Origin: Microcebus murinus
Lineage: Eukaryota; Chordata; Mammalia; Primates; Cheirogaleidae
Reading direction: 5' to 3'
Assembly: GCF_040939455.1 (NCBI RefSeq)
Contig: NC_134104.1
Span: 143,194,501-143,258,500 of the forward strand
DNA length: 64,000 bases
How positions within the stretch are numbered: the first letter of the stretch is position 1; every line of letters begins with the position of its first letter. Under the pieces are notes generated by a model. That model was given only the letters and a program-made list of their open reading frames with translations, searched no databases and was not told the DNA's origin. Positions 12,265-23,691 of the stretch are shown piece after piece. A program made the position numbers and the translations under genes.

Positions 12265-12955
12265 ATAGACATATATAAATCTTCGTGTTTAATTCCCAAG
12301 GAAATTGGAAATACTGAAGCCTTCCAAATTTGAAGCGCATTACACTGATCTGGTAGAGATAATACATTTGTATCCTTTGGATTTTGACTAAGAAATTTCC
12401 TGGAAATAAGTTTCACTACTCATCAGGGAAGAACAATTTAGTTTCAAAGAAGAACATTCTGTTATTCCTGCCAAATATTTTAAAACTACATATAGGTCTA
12501 CTTAAATGATGATTCACACAATACATGTACATGCACATATGTGAACGTATATGTTTCCCAGTTAACAGGCTGTTAAACAATGACAAGCTATCTCAGCGTT
12601 GGCTAGGACCAATGTACTACCTAGCAGAAGTGCTACACAGAATTTGCAGGGTAGCATTAAAGGCACTGACTAGGGTAAAGTTAATTAACGCTATTCTTGG
12701 AAATGTCAAGCGATTAGCAAGAACAGCAATAAATTGGGGTCTCTGAGGGTTTCTTCTGCACTCAGCATACTGAGTAGGCCGTAATACTGTTCATAATAAT
12801 CTGCCAACTGGTAATAGTTTATATATTTATAGGAGATTCCAGTATAGTTTATAGATTCAAATTTTAATTCAAGCACAACCTTTTCTTTGGTTGGTAAATT
12901 TGCCTGAAGCATCTGTTAGACATTATATAGAAGGTTTTACATGTATGATTTTATT
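12265..12955. other. Mostly unassigned DNA with one old repeat fragment
   Basis: At 12708-12775 CAAGCGATTAGCAAGAACAG, then GAGGGTTTCTTCTGCACTCA resembles 15834-15900 (CAGGCGATCAGCACAAACTA, TAAGAGTTTCTTATGTATTC), suggesting a shared old repeat of unknown family. Nothing else is recognised. Confidence 0.4.
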
Positions 12956-12959
12956 TAGT

Positions 12960-13085
12960 AACTCAATAAACATTTAGTTACAAACTCCATTTCACAGATT
13001 TGCAAACTGACTCCAGAACAAATAACTAGCATTAGAACATAGGAGTAAGCCAGGTTTTGAACAGACACTTTGACTCCTGAATCAC
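12960..13085 (-). mobile_element. MIR SINE, antisense
   Basis: CTCCATTTCACAGATTTGCAAACTGA, then AAGCCAGGTTTTGAACAGAC and GACTCCTGAATC follow the reverse complement of MIR ('ccattttacagatgaggaaactga ... ccaggtctgtctgactcc'). Confidence 0.7.
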
Positions 13086-13089
13086 ATAA

Positions 13090-13630
13090 CCTCACACACC
13101 CAAGGAAAAGCACCATGGAGAAGTAATAATAGTGAGTGCCATTCATGAGAGGCACAAACTTTGCAGGGAGGGTTAGACAAATGGGTCTGAGCTGAGCTCG
13201 AAGACAAAGAAATGAGTCCCATACGTAGGATGGCACTGAGGAAGCATTTTAGGTTTTAGGTTGGTAGTAGCACACAATTAGAGCCTAGCAGAATACTGGG
13301 TATCAGGGTTTGTTTCCAAGACAATGTGATCAGAGAGAGGGAGAGAGGTGCACGCAGACAATAAGAACCACAGACTGGAACAAGGTAGAGGCCTCAAGGT
13401 AGGGGCAGACCCCCAGAAGAGAATGCCTAAGGGACACAAAAGCCTGATCCTCACCCATCCAAGAAGGCTTCTCTGTCCCTGACATGCAACTCACTTTAGC
13501 TAGTCTAGAACTGGCTTGTGCATAGTCAAAGGTCAATAAACAGCAAAAGTTATAAATTTAGCATATAAAACTTCAGGAAAATCACCAATGGACACATAGA
13601 TTTTATCATCAATGAAGTAATTGTATTCAC
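13090..13630. other. Unassigned non-coding DNA
   Basis: No gene or confident repeat is recognised. Confidence 0.45.
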
Positions 13631-13632
13631 AT

Positions 13633-13647
13633 TCTCTCTCTCTCTCT

Positions 13648-13689
<42 letters not shown>
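13633..13689. repeat. (TC)n(AC)n microsatellite
   Basis: A (TC)7 run is followed by about 20 uninterrupted AC units. Antisense translation gives a poly Cys-Val artefact frame at 13550-13789. Confidence 0.97.
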
Positions 13690-13695
<6 letters not shown>

Positions 13696-14001
13696 CCACT
13701 CCCCAACACACAGATTCATACAGTGTTGTCATATGAGATTGAACATGTGCCCTCTTCAGGCACATAGTGAGGCAGCTTGCTGAAGTCATGCCACTGATAC
13801 AGAGCCAAAATTAAAATGTTGGCTCAGCCAGAAATGCTTCAAGGTAGCATATATGGTTGATTTCCAATCTGCAATTTTTAGGAAATATACTGGAGCATGC
13901 TCAGACCTTCACCATTACCTTATAGAATTCTCCCATGGCATGTGCTTTTGTGTGCCATGAGGTGTGTACCCATACAGGTCTATTGAGAAAATACAGGACT
14001 C

Positions 14002-14394
14002 TTAACCACTTCAGGACCAGCGTCAACTGTAGTCGACAGCCACAGATGAACGCACACAGAGACAGCCGCGATATGAAGGCGCACAGCCAAGAGTCGACTT
14101 TAGCCGACAGCCGTGATATGACTTTTCTAATTTTTCATTTATCAAAATAAAATTGTGAACATTTAAAAATAACGTAATGAAAACATATATGTATATGTTA
14201 CCTATTCTGATATTTACATTACAAGTAAAGCTGCCTGTAAAGTAAAACAAGCTTTCAGTGCTTTCAAGCTTTCCTCATCACACAAGAGCAAAACGGATTC
14301 GTCATCAATGCACAAGCTATCGTCCCTGCGGACTATGAGTGCCGCTGTGGGCAAGATTTCGCTGCAGGTAAGCGCAGTCCCGAAGTGGTTTTAA
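14002..14394. mobile_element. Non-autonomous DNA transposon with TTAA target duplications (candidate piggyBac-type MITE)
   Basis: TTAA at 14002-14005 is followed by CCACTTCAGGACCAGCG. At the other end, CGCAGTCCCGAAGTGG is followed by TT and TTAA at 14391-14394. The ends are imperfect inverted repeats of about 17 bp. A 16-bp motif, GACAGCCGCGATATGA, recurs three times near the left end (14035 degraded, 14061, 14106 with one mismatch), like subterminal transposase-binding repeats. The termini are rich in CpG while the middle is AT-rich, unlike the flanks. The TTAA target is what piggyBac transposases use. A tail of two extra T's makes the ends slightly asymmetric, so another superfamily is possible. 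No transposase gene is present. Confidence 0.65.
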
Positions 14395-14399
14395 ATACC

Positions 14400-14840
14400 T
14401 GACAAATATATAACCATCTTCTGAGGAACGATGCCCCCTTGTGGCCACTAAGTCACTTTATTTAGGCAAAAACCAGTTTTTATGCATTTATTTATTTCAT
14501 TTTAATTTTTCTATTTTTTTTTTTTGCCAAGTACTTGAAGGGAATGACGGAAGCTAAATATGAACTGCACATGAAGGGACACAGTTATTTTTAATGTCAT
14601 TGGTGCAAAGTCTTGCCAAAGCAATATTCTATATTAGTGGAGCACAGACCCTCTAGTCAAATAACTTCTTTTTGGAAAATACAAATTAAAGGTGACCAAG
14701 AATAAAGCAGGGTACTCAGTTAAAGCTTGAAAGTGCTAAGAGGTCCAGTGACATTTTCTCTATACACACATATTTGGTTGCCTGGGATGTAGGAGAACTT
14801 TGTGCCTAATGAGTCCATTTTTTCTGCCTGACATTCTTTC
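14400..14840. other. Unassigned non-coding DNA
   Basis: Nothing is recognised apart from a T11 run near 14515. Confidence 0.45.
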
Positions 14841-14842
14841 AG

Positions 14843-15800
14843 CCTGTATGATTGAGTAGCTCCTGTGTGTCAGTCCCTCATTGCGTGGCTGAAAATATAG
14901 CAGAAGACAATAAACAGGACCCTTGACTTTGTTGATTTTCCATTCTAGTGGGCAGAAAGAAAATACACATTAGACAAAGAAACACTTTTAATTGTAGATG
15001 GTGGTGAGTTCTATTATGAAAATACAAGAAGGTATTTTGGATAAGAGGGGGAGTTGTTTTAGATAATTGTGATTGGTAGAAACCTCATTGAGAAGGTTGT
15101 TTTTTTTTTGTTTGTTTGTTTTTTTTTTTTTTGTTTTTTTTTTTTGAGACAGAGTCTCGCTTTGTTGCCCAGGCTAGAGTGAGTGCCAGGGCGTCAGCCT
15201 AGCTCACAGCAACCTCAAACTCCTGGCTCAAGCAATCCTCCTGCCTCAGCCTCCCAAGTAGCTGGGACTACAGGCATTCGCCACCATGCCCGGCTAATTT
15301 TTTGTATATATATTAGTTGGCCAATTAATTTCTTTCTATTTATAGTAGAGACGGGGTCTCGCTCTGGCTCAGGCTGGTTTCGAACTCCTGACCTCGAGCA
15401 ATCCACCCGCCTCGGCCTCCCAGAGAGCTAGGATTACAGGTGTGAGCCACCACGCCCGGCCGAGAAGGTTGTTTTTGGGCCAAGTGCAAAATGATATGGT
15501 ATGGAAGACTTGACCACGTAAAGATCTGGGGTTGAAATATGCTTTGCATGTTCCCAAAGCAGCAAGAAGGCCAGTCTGAGCAGAGCATAGTAAGAAGGGA
15601 GTATGACAGAAGATAGAAAACTCAATGGGGCCAAATCGGGTAGGGCTATGTAGACTCTGGCAAGAAGTTTTGGATCAACTTCTGAGCATACTAAAAGCAA
15701 TTGCAGGCTTTTAAGCAGAGGAGCAATATCTGATTTCTCCTATGAAAAGTTGACTTTAGTGCCATATGGAAGGTGGATTCTGGGGAAAAAGTGAAGCAGA
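14843..15800 (+). repeat. Old interspersed repeat split by Alu 2, family not named
   Basis: Before the Alu: GTGTCAGTCCCTCATTGC, CAATAAACAGGACCCTTGAC and GATGGTGGTGAGTTCTATTA. After it: AGCAAGAAGGCCAGTCTGAG, AGGGCTATGTAGACTCTGGC, GCTTTTAAGCAGAGGAGCAA and TATCTGATTTCTCC. This is the same long repeat type as at 9640-10050, in the same order as its consensus ('agcaaggaggccagtgtggc ... agggccttgtaggcc ... ttgagcagaggagtgacatgatctgat'). The Alu therefore landed inside an existing copy. Confidence 0.6.
15090..15476 (-). mobile_element. Alu 2, lemur-type full-length SINE with 15-bp TSD
   Basis: The element is 15105-15461 on the minus strand. Its tail appears as a T-rich run with TTTG interruptions. 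Both arms and the lemur-type right-arm block TTGGCCAATTAATTTC are present. Target-site duplications GAGAAGGTTGTTTTT lie at 15090-15104 and 15462-15476 and match perfectly. Several overlapping open frames in both directions are translated Alu. Confidence 0.97.
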
Positions 15801-16080
15801 AAGACCAATTAGGAGATTGTGCTTAGAACTATCAGGCGATCAGCACAAACTAGTTTAAATTGAGGCCACTAAGAGTTTCTTATGTATTCAGCATTCATTT
15901 TTCCCTAAAACACCAGACATCTAAGGGTATTTGCAGAGTATTCAAATAAGTTATGCTGAGGTTAATCCCAAATTGAACATTGTTTTTGTTTTTGTCCTTA
16001 TTATTGTTCTTAGGCTTTCACCCTAATTGTCCTTTTATTAACATGCAGGTTTTCCTGTGGTTCGAAAACAAGGAGACAAA
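15801..16080. other. Unassigned non-coding DNA
   Basis: This contains the partner (15834-15900) of the short similarity noted at 12708-12775. Nothing else is recognised. Confidence 0.4.
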
Positions 16081-16084
16081 TGTT

Positions 16085-16190
16085 TAATTCTTAGCTCAGC
16101 CACCATTTGCCAGAGACCTTGGGTATATCTCTGAACCACTTTGGGGTCACAGTTTCTTTATCCAAGAATGAGTGGGGTCAGCATAGGTTT
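16085..16190 (+). mobile_element. MIR SINE fragment
   Basis: CTTAGCTCAGCCACCATTTG, then AGACCTTGGGTATATCTCTG and CAGTTTCTTTATCCAAGAAT follow the MIR core order ('ctctgccactta ... gaccttgggcaa ... cagtttcctcatctgtaaaa'). Confidence 0.65.
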
Positions 16191-16369
16191 ATCTGGGTCT
16201 GAAATTATATCATCATTCAGAACACAGAAGCAATTAGAGCTTGGCCTCAATTAGCTTTGTCATTTATGATTCAGAAGGAAAAATTAATTGATCATAAGGG
16301 CAGTGACCTAAATATTGGTTGTGCATTTGTGCTGGCTTCACATAATAGTTTCATTTTCTTTATGGCACT

Positions 16370-16550
16370 TACCACTCTCTAAAAATATCTAGTTTATTTT
16401 TTTACTGCTTCCATTATAATATATGTTTCATGAAAGCAAGGACCATACCCATTTTTTTTCCAAACCTGTATGTCCCAGCCTCTAAAAGGGTACTTGTAAT
16501 ATACTAGATGTTCACGAAATACATGTTGAATGGATGAGTGAATGATTTGC
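16370..16550 (+). mobile_element. L2 3' end
   Basis: TTCATGAAAGCAAGGACCAT, then CCCAGCCTCTAAAAGGGTAC and GAAATACATGTTGAATGGAT match the L2 3' end consensus ('gaaggcagggaccatgtctg ... agtgcctggcacatagtagg ... aaatatttgttgaatgaatg'). Confidence 0.7.
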
Positions 16551-16554
16551 TTAG

Positions 16555-18175
16555 TGGGAATTCCTATGCACTAGGAGGCATAGCAATTCAACAAACTGAT
16601 ACACAACTAAGTTTTGTCTCTGAATTGTTGTAGGTAAATATTTTTCATAATTTTTAAAGTCACAAAACGTTTTGTTCAATTGCAATCTTACCTAGAAACA
16701 AAATATGAAAACTTGGCTCTGGTTGAAGAAGGGAAAGGAACATCCAGAGTTTTGCTCCTCAGCCTTTTTCTTCACTTCCATCAGAAACAACCCTGAAATA
16801 CCTTAAAAACTGCTGTACCGCTTGGCTATTGAGATCTTTCCAATTCCAGAGAAGCCAGAGTTGGTTAAACCACAATTACTTGTTAGCCCAGTTTGTACCT
16901 CCTGCTTAATTTCTTATTCAATACTTGAGTCTGTGACCATCATCTTCAGGGAAAGGAACTCAGACTGTCTAATATTTGAACACCTCTGTTAGAAAATACT
17001 GCCTTTATCTGGCCAAAACCTATCTTCCTAGGTTATACTCAACCTTCGTGGATCTCAGACAATCAATTGGCTCTCTTTTCCATTGGATAAATGTACAACA
17101 ATTGGAAGAAAGCCATGTCTTATAACTCCCTTCTTCCTTTTCCAGGATGAACATTCTCCAGTTATTTTTGCCTGATATTGATTCCTTCTCCTCAGGGTTC
17201 CCCCAACCTTCATGATCAAAACTTTTCATCTCTTGTTCAGTCACAGAGTGACAATGCACTAAGTATAAATTGGTGCCCAGATTAAAACACAATCATCCTT
17301 ATGAGAGTTCTCCACTCAGAGTAGCCAAGACAATCTTTTTTTTTCTGTTCACAATGTTTTTATTAACACAAAGTAATATTCATCGACTTTGGGGCACATG
17401 TGTTATACTAGGATTTGCCCACAAGCTTTCTCCATTCCAATTGCCAGGACCTACCCTGGGATTACTTTCTCTCCAGTATTCACTAGAGTGTCTAGAAAAT
17501 TTCCCCACATTTTACTGTCTCTGCCACTACAGCAGCATTTTAAGAATTTACTAGCAGTTACTGTGCAGGAAAGTTGACAGAACATATACAATGCAACAAA
17601 TATTGGGAAAGTAATAGAGATTCCAAAAATCTCAAAAAGTCCTTGAGGAAACTGTCTGTGAACTAGCATGAAGTGTAGATGCCCAACATTTCTCAGAGTA
17701 CCTCCTAGTCTTCTTATCTATATTGATGCTCTGGGGTACTATCTTTTGAAATAGCACAACTTTGGAGGAACATAAACAGGGTGGATTTAAATCCTGGATC
17801 TATCATAAAATGAGCTGTGAGTGCTGGCAAATAGCAACACTACCAGAGTTGTCATCTCCTCATTTGCAGAATGAAAATGCAAATGGTCTTTGTAAAGCAC
17901 GGCTTGCATAATACTTTAACATATTAATAAATTAAGCAGAGGTGTGTCTCTTTTTTTTTCTTAATCTTTTTCTGGGGATAACCTATACCAATCTAGTGAA
18001 ATTCACCAAAAGTGAAATATTTTTTTCATGGGATTGTACACAATCTAATATAGGTAGTGGTAATATAGAAGTTAAAATGGACAGTGAAGCTCAGTCTATT
18101 ATGCTTTGATACTTTCTTAAATATCTCAGGTAAGTCTTATTACCAAGTATGCACTTTTCCTTCTTCTAGGGTTGC
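16555..18175. other. 1.6 kb with at most one weak MIR
   Basis: Weak MIR-like phrasing occurs at 17760-17920 (GGTGGATTTAAATCCTGGAT, CATCTCCTCATTTGCAGAAT). There is otherwise no recognised gene or repeat. Overlapping open frames around 17270-17670 on both strands look like chance. Confidence 0.45.
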
Positions 18176-18362
18176 TGTACTCAGAGTCTTTGTTGCTCTA
18201 GAGCAACCTACAACAGATACACAAAAAATAAAAAGAAAGAAATTAAAACACACCACCAGAGAAAATCACCTTTAACGAAAGAAGACAAGAAAGAAAGAAG
18301 TCAAGACTACAAAATAACTAGAAATCAAATAACAGCATGGCAGTAGTAAATTTTTACCTATC

Positions 18363-18732
<370 letters not shown>

Positions 18733-19682
18733 AATGTGAATGGACTAAACTCTCTTGTCAAAAGAAAGAGAGTGGGAGAATAGAGAAAAAAAAATAAGAC
18801 CCAATGTTATGCTGTCATTAGGAAGCCCACTTCAACTATAAAGACACACATATACTGAAAATAAGGGGATGGAAAAAGATATTTAACCAAATGGAAAAAT
18901 TAAATAGAAAGAGTAGCTATACATCTATCAGATAAAATAGATTCTAAGACAAAAACTGTAAAAGAGACAAAGAAGGGCATTATGTAATGATTAAGGGCAC
19001 AATTCAGCAAGAAGATATAACAATTATAAATTTTTATGCACCCAACACTGTAGCTCTCAGATATATGAAGCAAATAATAGTAGAGCTAAGGAGAGAGATA
19101 GACCCAATACAATAGTCCTTGACCACCTCAGTAGTCTACTTTCATCACTGGACAGATCATGTAGACAGAAAATCAGCAAAAAAAACATTGGAGTTAAACT
19201 GTACCATAGAACAAATAGACCTAATAGATATTTACAGAATGATTAGAGAATATTTAATGGACAATTCTCAAGGGTAGACCATATGTTAGGACACAAAACA
19301 TGTTTTAAAAAATTTAAGAAAAAATGAAATTATAGTACGTATTTTCTCTGACCACAATGGTATAACATTAGAAATCAATAACAAGAGAAACATTAGAAAC
19401 TATGCAAACACATGGGAATCAAACAATATGCTCCTGAATGACCAGTGAATCAATGAACACATTTAGAAGAAAGTTTGAAAATGTCTTGAAACAAATGTAA
19501 ATGAAAACACAACATATGAAAACCTATGGGATATAGCAAAAGCAGTTCTAAGAGGAAAGTTTATAGCAATAAGTGCCTACATCAAAAAAGTAGAAAAGTT
19601 TCAAATAAACAACCTAATGGTACATCTCAAAGAACTAGAAAAACAAGAGCAAACCAAACCCAAAATTTGTAGAAGATAACAA

Positions 19683-20060
19683 TGTTGTATATGTATACCA
19701 TGGAGTACTATTCAGCTCTAAGAAACAATGGTGATATAGCACATCTTATATTTTCCTGGATAGAGCTGGAACCCGTACTACTAAGTGAAGTATCCCAAGA
19801 ATGGAAAAACAAGCACCACATGTACTCACCAGCAAACTGGAATTAACTGAGCAGCACCTAAGTGGACACATAGAAACTACATTAAGTGGGTATTGGGTGG
19901 GTGGGAGGGGGGCGGGTATATACATATATAATGAGTGAGATGTGCATTGTCTGAGGGATGGTTACACTTGAAGCTCAGACTTGCGGGGGGAGGGGGGCAA
20001 GGGCATTATTTGAAACCTTAAAATTTGTACCCCCATAATATGCTGAAATAAATAAAAAAT
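19683..20060 (+). mobile_element. 5'-truncated lemur-type L1 (3' UTR only) inside the old L1
   Basis: It starts in the end of ORF2 (ATACCATGGAGTACTATTCA) and runs through the L1 3' UTR (AAGCACCACATGTACTCACC), two G-rich stretches and the terminal phrase AAAATTTGTACCCCCATAAT, then GCTGAAATAAATAAA. Old-L1 sequence flanks it on both sides, so it inserted into that copy. No clear target-site duplication is visible. A second copy of the same 3' UTR is at 35863-36247. Confidence 0.85.
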
Positions 20061-21302
20061 AAATCAGAGAAGAAATAGATGAAATTGAAACTAAAAAAGA
20101 TACAAAATATCAACAACAATTGAAAGCCTTTTCTCTAAGATCTGAAACAAGATGAGAAGGCCCACTTTCACCACTTTTACTTAATGAAATACTTCACTAC
20201 TAACCGCCAGAGCATTTAGACAAGAGAAAGAAATAAAAGGCATCCACTTTGGAAAGGAAGGAGGCAAATTGTCCTTGTTTGTAGACTACATGATTTTATA
20301 TTTAGAAAAATCTAAAGAATCCAGAAAAACACTGTTAAAATGGATAAACGAATTCAGTAAGGTTGAAGGATGTAAAATCAACACACACAGACACACACAC
20401 ACACACACATCAATGCATTTTTATGTGCAAACAGTTTACAACCTGAAAAAGAAATTTAAAAAAGCAAGCCCATTTACAAAGGCTATAACAAAATAACTAA
20501 GAAATAAAAGATCTCTACAAAGAAAACTTAAAACACTGGTGAAAAAAATTGAAGAGGACAGAATAAAATGTATAAATATTCCATGTTCATGGATTTGAAG
20601 AATTAATATTGCTGAAATGTCCATACTACCTTAGGCAATCTACTGATTCAGTGTGATTCCTCTTAAAATAACAATGACATTTTTCACAGAAATAGGAAAA
20701 AAATCCTGAAATCCTAATAAAACCACAAAAGACCCAAATAGCCTAATTGTAAACTGAGTAAAAAAGAACAAAGCTAGAGGCATTTCACTACCTGACCTCA
20801 AAGTATACTACAAAGCTATGCTAACCAAAACAGCATGGGACTGGCATAGAAACAGACACATTGGCCAATTGAACAGAATAGAGAACTTAGAAATAAATAC
20901 ACACACTTACAAACAAGAACACTTGGGGAAAGGATAGTTCTTATAGTGTTGGAAAAATTGGATATCCATATACAAAAGAATGGAACATACCCCAATCTCT
21001 TACCATATGCAAAAATGAATGACAATGGATTAAAAACTTAAATGTAGTATTTAAAACTATGAAATAAATAGAAGAATTCATTGGGGAAATTCTTCAAAAC
21101 ATTGGTTTGGGCAAAGTTTTTTGAGTAAGACCTCAAAAAAGACCTCAAGCACAGCACACAAAAGCAAATACAGACAAATGGGATTATATCAGCTAAAATG
21201 CTTCAGTAGAGCAAAGGAAACAATTCAACAATGTGAAGTAACAACCTACAGAATGGGAGAAAATATTTGCAAACTATCCATCTCACAAGGGATTAATAAC
21301 TA

Positions 21303-22603
21303 TTGGGTCATTAAATATGAAATGTCAGATTTCCTTATGTACTAAGTTGGACAGTTGACATCTCTGACATTTCATATTTGACACTTCTTGTTTTATTTTT
21401 ATTGTGAATGTGCATATTCAGTCTTTCAAACATACATTTTGGCTTGTGATCATCTTTCACTCTTTTTAACAGCAAATTTTGCTAAATTTGCTGGAAACCA
21501 TGGATAAGTCAAAAATCTGTGTTATTTTTGAATATGAGTTCCATTGTGGAACCAATGCTGTGCCAAAAGCTCAAAATATCAATGAAGTGTTTGGGAAGGT
21601 TGTGGCTAATGAATGCACAGTATGTCAATGGTTTGAGAAGTTCCATTTTGGTGATTTTAATCTTGAAAATGAGCCATGTGGGCGACCTGATACCAAGGTG
21701 GATAATGATAAGCTGAAAGCTATAATGGAAACGAAAGCTATAATGGAAACGAATCCATCTCAACCTATATATGAATTAACAGCAAGGTTTGATGCTACTA
21801 TTCCAACAATATTGGACAATTAGAAACAAATTAGCAAGGTAAAGAAGCTGGATAGATGGGTATTGAGTGTCAGAATGACATCATCTCAAAGGTTGCCTTT
21901 CTTTGCTGTCACGACATAAAGGGGAACAATTTCTATGCCATATTGTTATGTGTGATGAAAAATGGATGCTTTTTGACAATTGTAAGCATTTGGAACAATG
22001 GTTGGATAAAGATGAGGTGCTTAAACACAGTCCAAAACCTAATATTCATCAAAAACAGCTAATGGTGTCTGTTTGGTGGTCCAGTGGTGGTATTATCTAA
22101 TATGACTTCATGAAAACTGGTCAATCCATTACAGCAGATGTCTACTGAAGCCAGTTGGATGAAAGGATGAGGATGCCTGTGACTAAGCAGCCCAGATTGG
22201 TCAATAGAGACAGGCCAATTCTCTTGCAAGACAATGTTCGACCACATGTCATATAAACAACGCTGTTCAAACTACTGAAGCTGGACTTGAAAACTATCTA
22301 TCATCCACTGTATTCAGCAGGCTTTGCACCAACTGACTACCACTATCTTCCAGGCTTTGGACCACTTCTTGCAAGGAAAAATATTCAATTCTCGACAAGG
22401 TATGAAAAATGCTTTTTGCTATTTCATTGGCACTGGGTCTCCAGACTTCTTCTCAGCTGGCATAAGCCAGCTACCATTAAAATGGCAAAACTGTGTTGAT
22501 AATTTAGGTGCATACTTTGATTAATTGTACTGCTTCTTGTTTGAGATATAATAAGCTAAACTTTTGATTCAAAATTGGATATTTCATATTTAATGACCTA
22601 AAA
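21303..22603 (+). mobile_element. Mariner (Tc1/mariner) transposon, 1301 bp, nearly complete
   Basis: The termini are inverted repeats: GGTCATTAAATATGAAATGT at the left (from 21306) and ATTTCATATTTAATGACCT at the right (to 22599). TA dinucleotides flank the element at 21301-21302 and 22604-22605, the target duplication expected of mariners. Removing it rejoins L1 sequence (GGGATTAATAAC then TAGAATAAATAAGGAAC). The length of 1.3 kb is standard for an autonomous mariner. It encloses a broken transposase gene. The left end also holds a 16-bp inverted repeat (21313-21328 with 21364-21379). The subfamily is not resolved; it is not Hsmar1-like in its N-terminal sequence. Confidence 0.95.
21500..22524 (+). 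pseudogene. Mariner transposase pseudogene with D,D34D triad
   Basis: The frame opens with ATG at 21500 (MDKSKICVIFEYEF), has the mariner N-terminal phrases TVCQWFEKFHFGDFNLENEP and ATIPTILDN, and ends ...VDNLGAYFD with TAA at 22522-22524. Full length would be about 340 codons, as in the family. The catalytic aspartates are all still present: CDEKW (codon at 21954), LLQDN (22230) and APTDYH (22335). They share one frame, with exactly 34 residues between the second and third, the mariner D,D34D signature. The gene is dead. It has a stop at 21821, a frame change between about 21865 and 21900, stops at 22098, 22146 and 22254, and another frame change near 22350. An 18-bp tandem duplication at 21715-21750 adds six codons. 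Confidence 0.93.
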
Positions 22604-23691
22604 TAGAATAAATAAGGAACTCAAACAACTCAATAGGCAAACATAATTTGATTAAAAATAGGCAAAGAATCTGAATAGATATTTCTCAAAAGAAGACATA
22701 CAAATGACTAACAGGTATATGAAAGAATTCCCTACATCATTATTCATCAAAGGAATGTAAATCAAAACCACAATGAGATATTATTTCACCCCATTTAAAA
22801 TGACTATTATCAAAAAGACAGAAAATGCTAGCAATGATGTGTAGAATGAGGAAACTTGTGCAGTGTTGAAGGGAATATAAATTAGTACAGCTACTATGAA
22901 AAATGTTCTGGATATTCCTTAAAAAACTAAAAATAGAACTACCATATGATTCAGCAATTCCACTGCTGCACATACGTCCAAAAGAAAGGAAATTAGTATA
23001 TCAAATAAATATCTGCATTCCCATGTTTACTGCAGCACTAGTCATAATCACCAAGATATGGATTCAACCTAAGTGTCTATCAACAGATGGATGGGTAAAA
23101 AATATGGTATATATACACAATGAAATATTATTCAGCCATAAAAAAGAATGTGATACTGTAATTTGAAGCAACATTGGTAGAACTGGAGGACATTATGTTT
23201 CATGAAATAAGCCAAGCTCAGAAAGACAAATATCATGTTCTCACTCATATGTGGGTACTAAAATAACTGATCTCACTGAGGTAGTGAATAGGATAGTGGT
23301 TCCTGAAGGCAGGGAAGGGTAGGAAGAAAGTGGGATTGAAGAGAGGTTGGCTAATGGGAACAAAAATACAGTTAGAAAGAAGAAATAAGTTCTAATGTTT
23401 TGATGTCACAGTGAGGCGACTATAGTTAATAATAATTTGTTGTGTATTTCAAAATAGTAGAAGGGAAAATTGGGAGTGTTCCCAGCACAAAAGAATGAAA
23501 AATGCTTGAGATGATGGATATCCCAATTACCCTGATTTGGTCATTACACATTGTATGCATGTATCAAAATATCACATACACCTCATAAATATGTACAACT
23601 ATTAGGCATCAATAAAAAAGCAAAAATACAAAAAAAAGGTTAAAAAACAACATGGTGCTCCATATGAAAGAAAAAAAAAAAAAAAAAAAGA

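Noticed and set aside
13550..13789. Cys-Val repeat frames, also at 43124-43350
   Set aside because: Antisense translation of (AC)n microsatellites.
15183..15700. Cluster of open frames on both strands; similar ones at 1995-2198, 18337-18534 and 42258-42458
   Set aside because: Translated Alu sequence. The repeated peptide phrases arise because the same SINE is present each time.
22287..22524. Two overlapping plus-strand frames considered as separate small genes
   Set aside because: They are the broken C-terminal part of the mariner transposase in two phases.
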